This document shows positions 5,313 through 5,610 of a stretch of DNA of 5,610 bases, piece after piece. Each line of letters starts with the position of its first letter. Position 1 is the stretch's first letter. The position numbers and the translations under genes were made by a program. Source of the DNA: an uncultured Oscillospiraceae bacterium (GTDB lineage: Bacteria > Bacillota_A > Clostridia > Oscillospirales > Oscillospiraceae); the NCBI GenBank assembly GCA_910584605.1, contig CAJUAW010000148.1, forward strand, positions 1 to 5,610, given 5' to 3'. The notes beneath the pieces are model-generated. The model searched no databases. It saw only the letters and a list, made by a program, of their open reading frames with translations, and was not told the DNA's origin.

Positions 5313-5341
5313 TTGATATTCTCTGCGCATTGGGATATACT
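5313..5341 (+). promoter_or_regulatory. Promoter of the hemolysin III-like gene
   Basis: TTGATA (5313-5318), a 17-base spacer and TATACT (5336-5341), ten of twelve consensus positions. Transcription would start near 5348, giving a leader of about 46 bases. Together with the promoters further upstream, the gene may have several start points. Confidence 0.6.
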
Positions 5342-5378
5342 TATATACAGAAGAAGTATCCAAGCCCGTCTCCTCTGG

Positions 5379-5385
5379 AAAGGAG
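5379..5385 (+). promoter_or_regulatory. Ribosome binding site of the hemolysin III-like gene
   Basis: AAAGGAG lies 8 bases before ATG 5394. It fixes the start of a gene that is otherwise cut off by the window end. Confidence 0.8.
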
Positions 5386-5393
5386 TGTGTCCT

Positions 5394-5610
5394 ATGCGCA
5401 CCAATACGTTAACTGTCAACCCGGCCATCCCCGCCGTCAACGTCCGTCCCCGCCGCTGGGCGGAGGTCCGTGACCCCTACGACGGCCTGCGGCCCTGGTC
5501 AGCCATCACCCACGGTGCGGGCGCGGCGCTGGCCCTTTTGGGTACCGCCGTCCTGCTGATCGGCTCCGCCTCCTGGAAGTCGCACCCTTCGGTCTGGTCA
5601 CGCTTCGGAT
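5394..5610 (+). CDS. Hemolysin III / PAQR-family membrane protein, N-terminal part (3' end outside window)
   Basis: Only the first 72 codons are inside the window. Residues 1-33 are a hydrophilic cytoplasmic-type N-terminus rich in Arg and Pro. Residues 35-59 form a transmembrane helix beginning WSAITHGAGAALALLG, matching the NxITHGxG entry to the first helix of bacterial hemolysin III (YqfA/TrhA, PAQR) proteins. His40 corresponds to the conserved histidine of that motif. Family members are seven-helix integral membrane proteins of about 210-230 residues; roles suggested include membrane energetics and metal-dependent hydrolase activity, and despite the name few are shown to be haemolysins. 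The remaining conserved motifs lie beyond the window, so the assignment rests on one motif and hydropathy. It has a clear promoter and ribosome binding site, and it may also be read from the regulated promoter 270 bases upstream. Confidence 0.7.
   Translation, partial: MRTNTLTVNPAIPAVNVRPRRWAEVRDPYDGLRPWSAITHGAGAALALLGTAVLLIGSASWKSHPSVWSRFG

Noticed and set aside
5151..5363. 70-codon - strand frame in the leader region
   Set aside because: No ribosome binding site or promoter supports it; it runs antisense to two good + strand promoter candidates.

Overview
The window looks like chromosomal DNA from an anaerobic, GC-rich member of the Clostridia, plausibly a gut Oscillospiraceae (Flavonifractor/Lawsonibacter-like). 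This is inferred from a very GC-rich coding background, strong GGAGG-type ribosome binding sites, a classic 2[4Fe-4S] clostridial ferredoxin, a Firmicutes-type ClpC, and a large activase of the 2-hydroxyacyl-CoA dehydratase system. I cannot name the genus from sequence alone.

Layout, left to right. (1) The 3' end of a large activase/dehydratase-like gene, + strand, cut by the window edge and closed by a hairpin terminator at 1040-1068. (2) An AT-rich + strand gene (1104-1904) that resembles a poorly characterised family I remember as DUF6994. It is compositionally foreign to its neighbours and its start codon is ambiguous. (3) A full-length ClpC-type AAA+ unfoldase on the - strand (1943-4372), convergent with the previous gene across a shared palindrome at 1912-1936. 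It stands alone, with no ctsR-mcsA-mcsB genes beside it in this window. (4) A 56-residue ferredoxin on the + strand (4492-4662), divergent from clpC. It has a good extended -10 promoter and a perfect 17-bp terminator hairpin. (5) A small XRE-type DNA-binding regulator on the - strand (4776-5021). (6) A 372-base stretch without a large gene (5022-5393). It holds a 23-bp near-palindrome, a near-consensus promoter, a strong ribosome binding site in front of a 9-codon TTG-started ORF, an overlapping 36-codon ORF, and two further promoter candidates. (7) The first 72 codons of a hemolysin III/PAQR-family membrane protein, + strand, cut by the right edge.

How the parts relate. The activase and the ferredoxin both fit anaerobic, ferredoxin-dependent metabolism, because activases of this type pass low-potential electrons to 2-hydroxyacyl-CoA dehydratases. 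They are separate transcription units here, so a direct link is only inference. ClpC is general protein quality control. The most interesting part is the right-hand intergenic region. The small regulator faces away from a strong promoter whose -35 box lies inside a palindrome, which suggests an operator controlling both directions. The resulting transcript starts with a tiny ORF ending in tandem stops and would read on toward the membrane-protein gene. I found no CRISPR array, tRNA, rRNA or insertion sequence.
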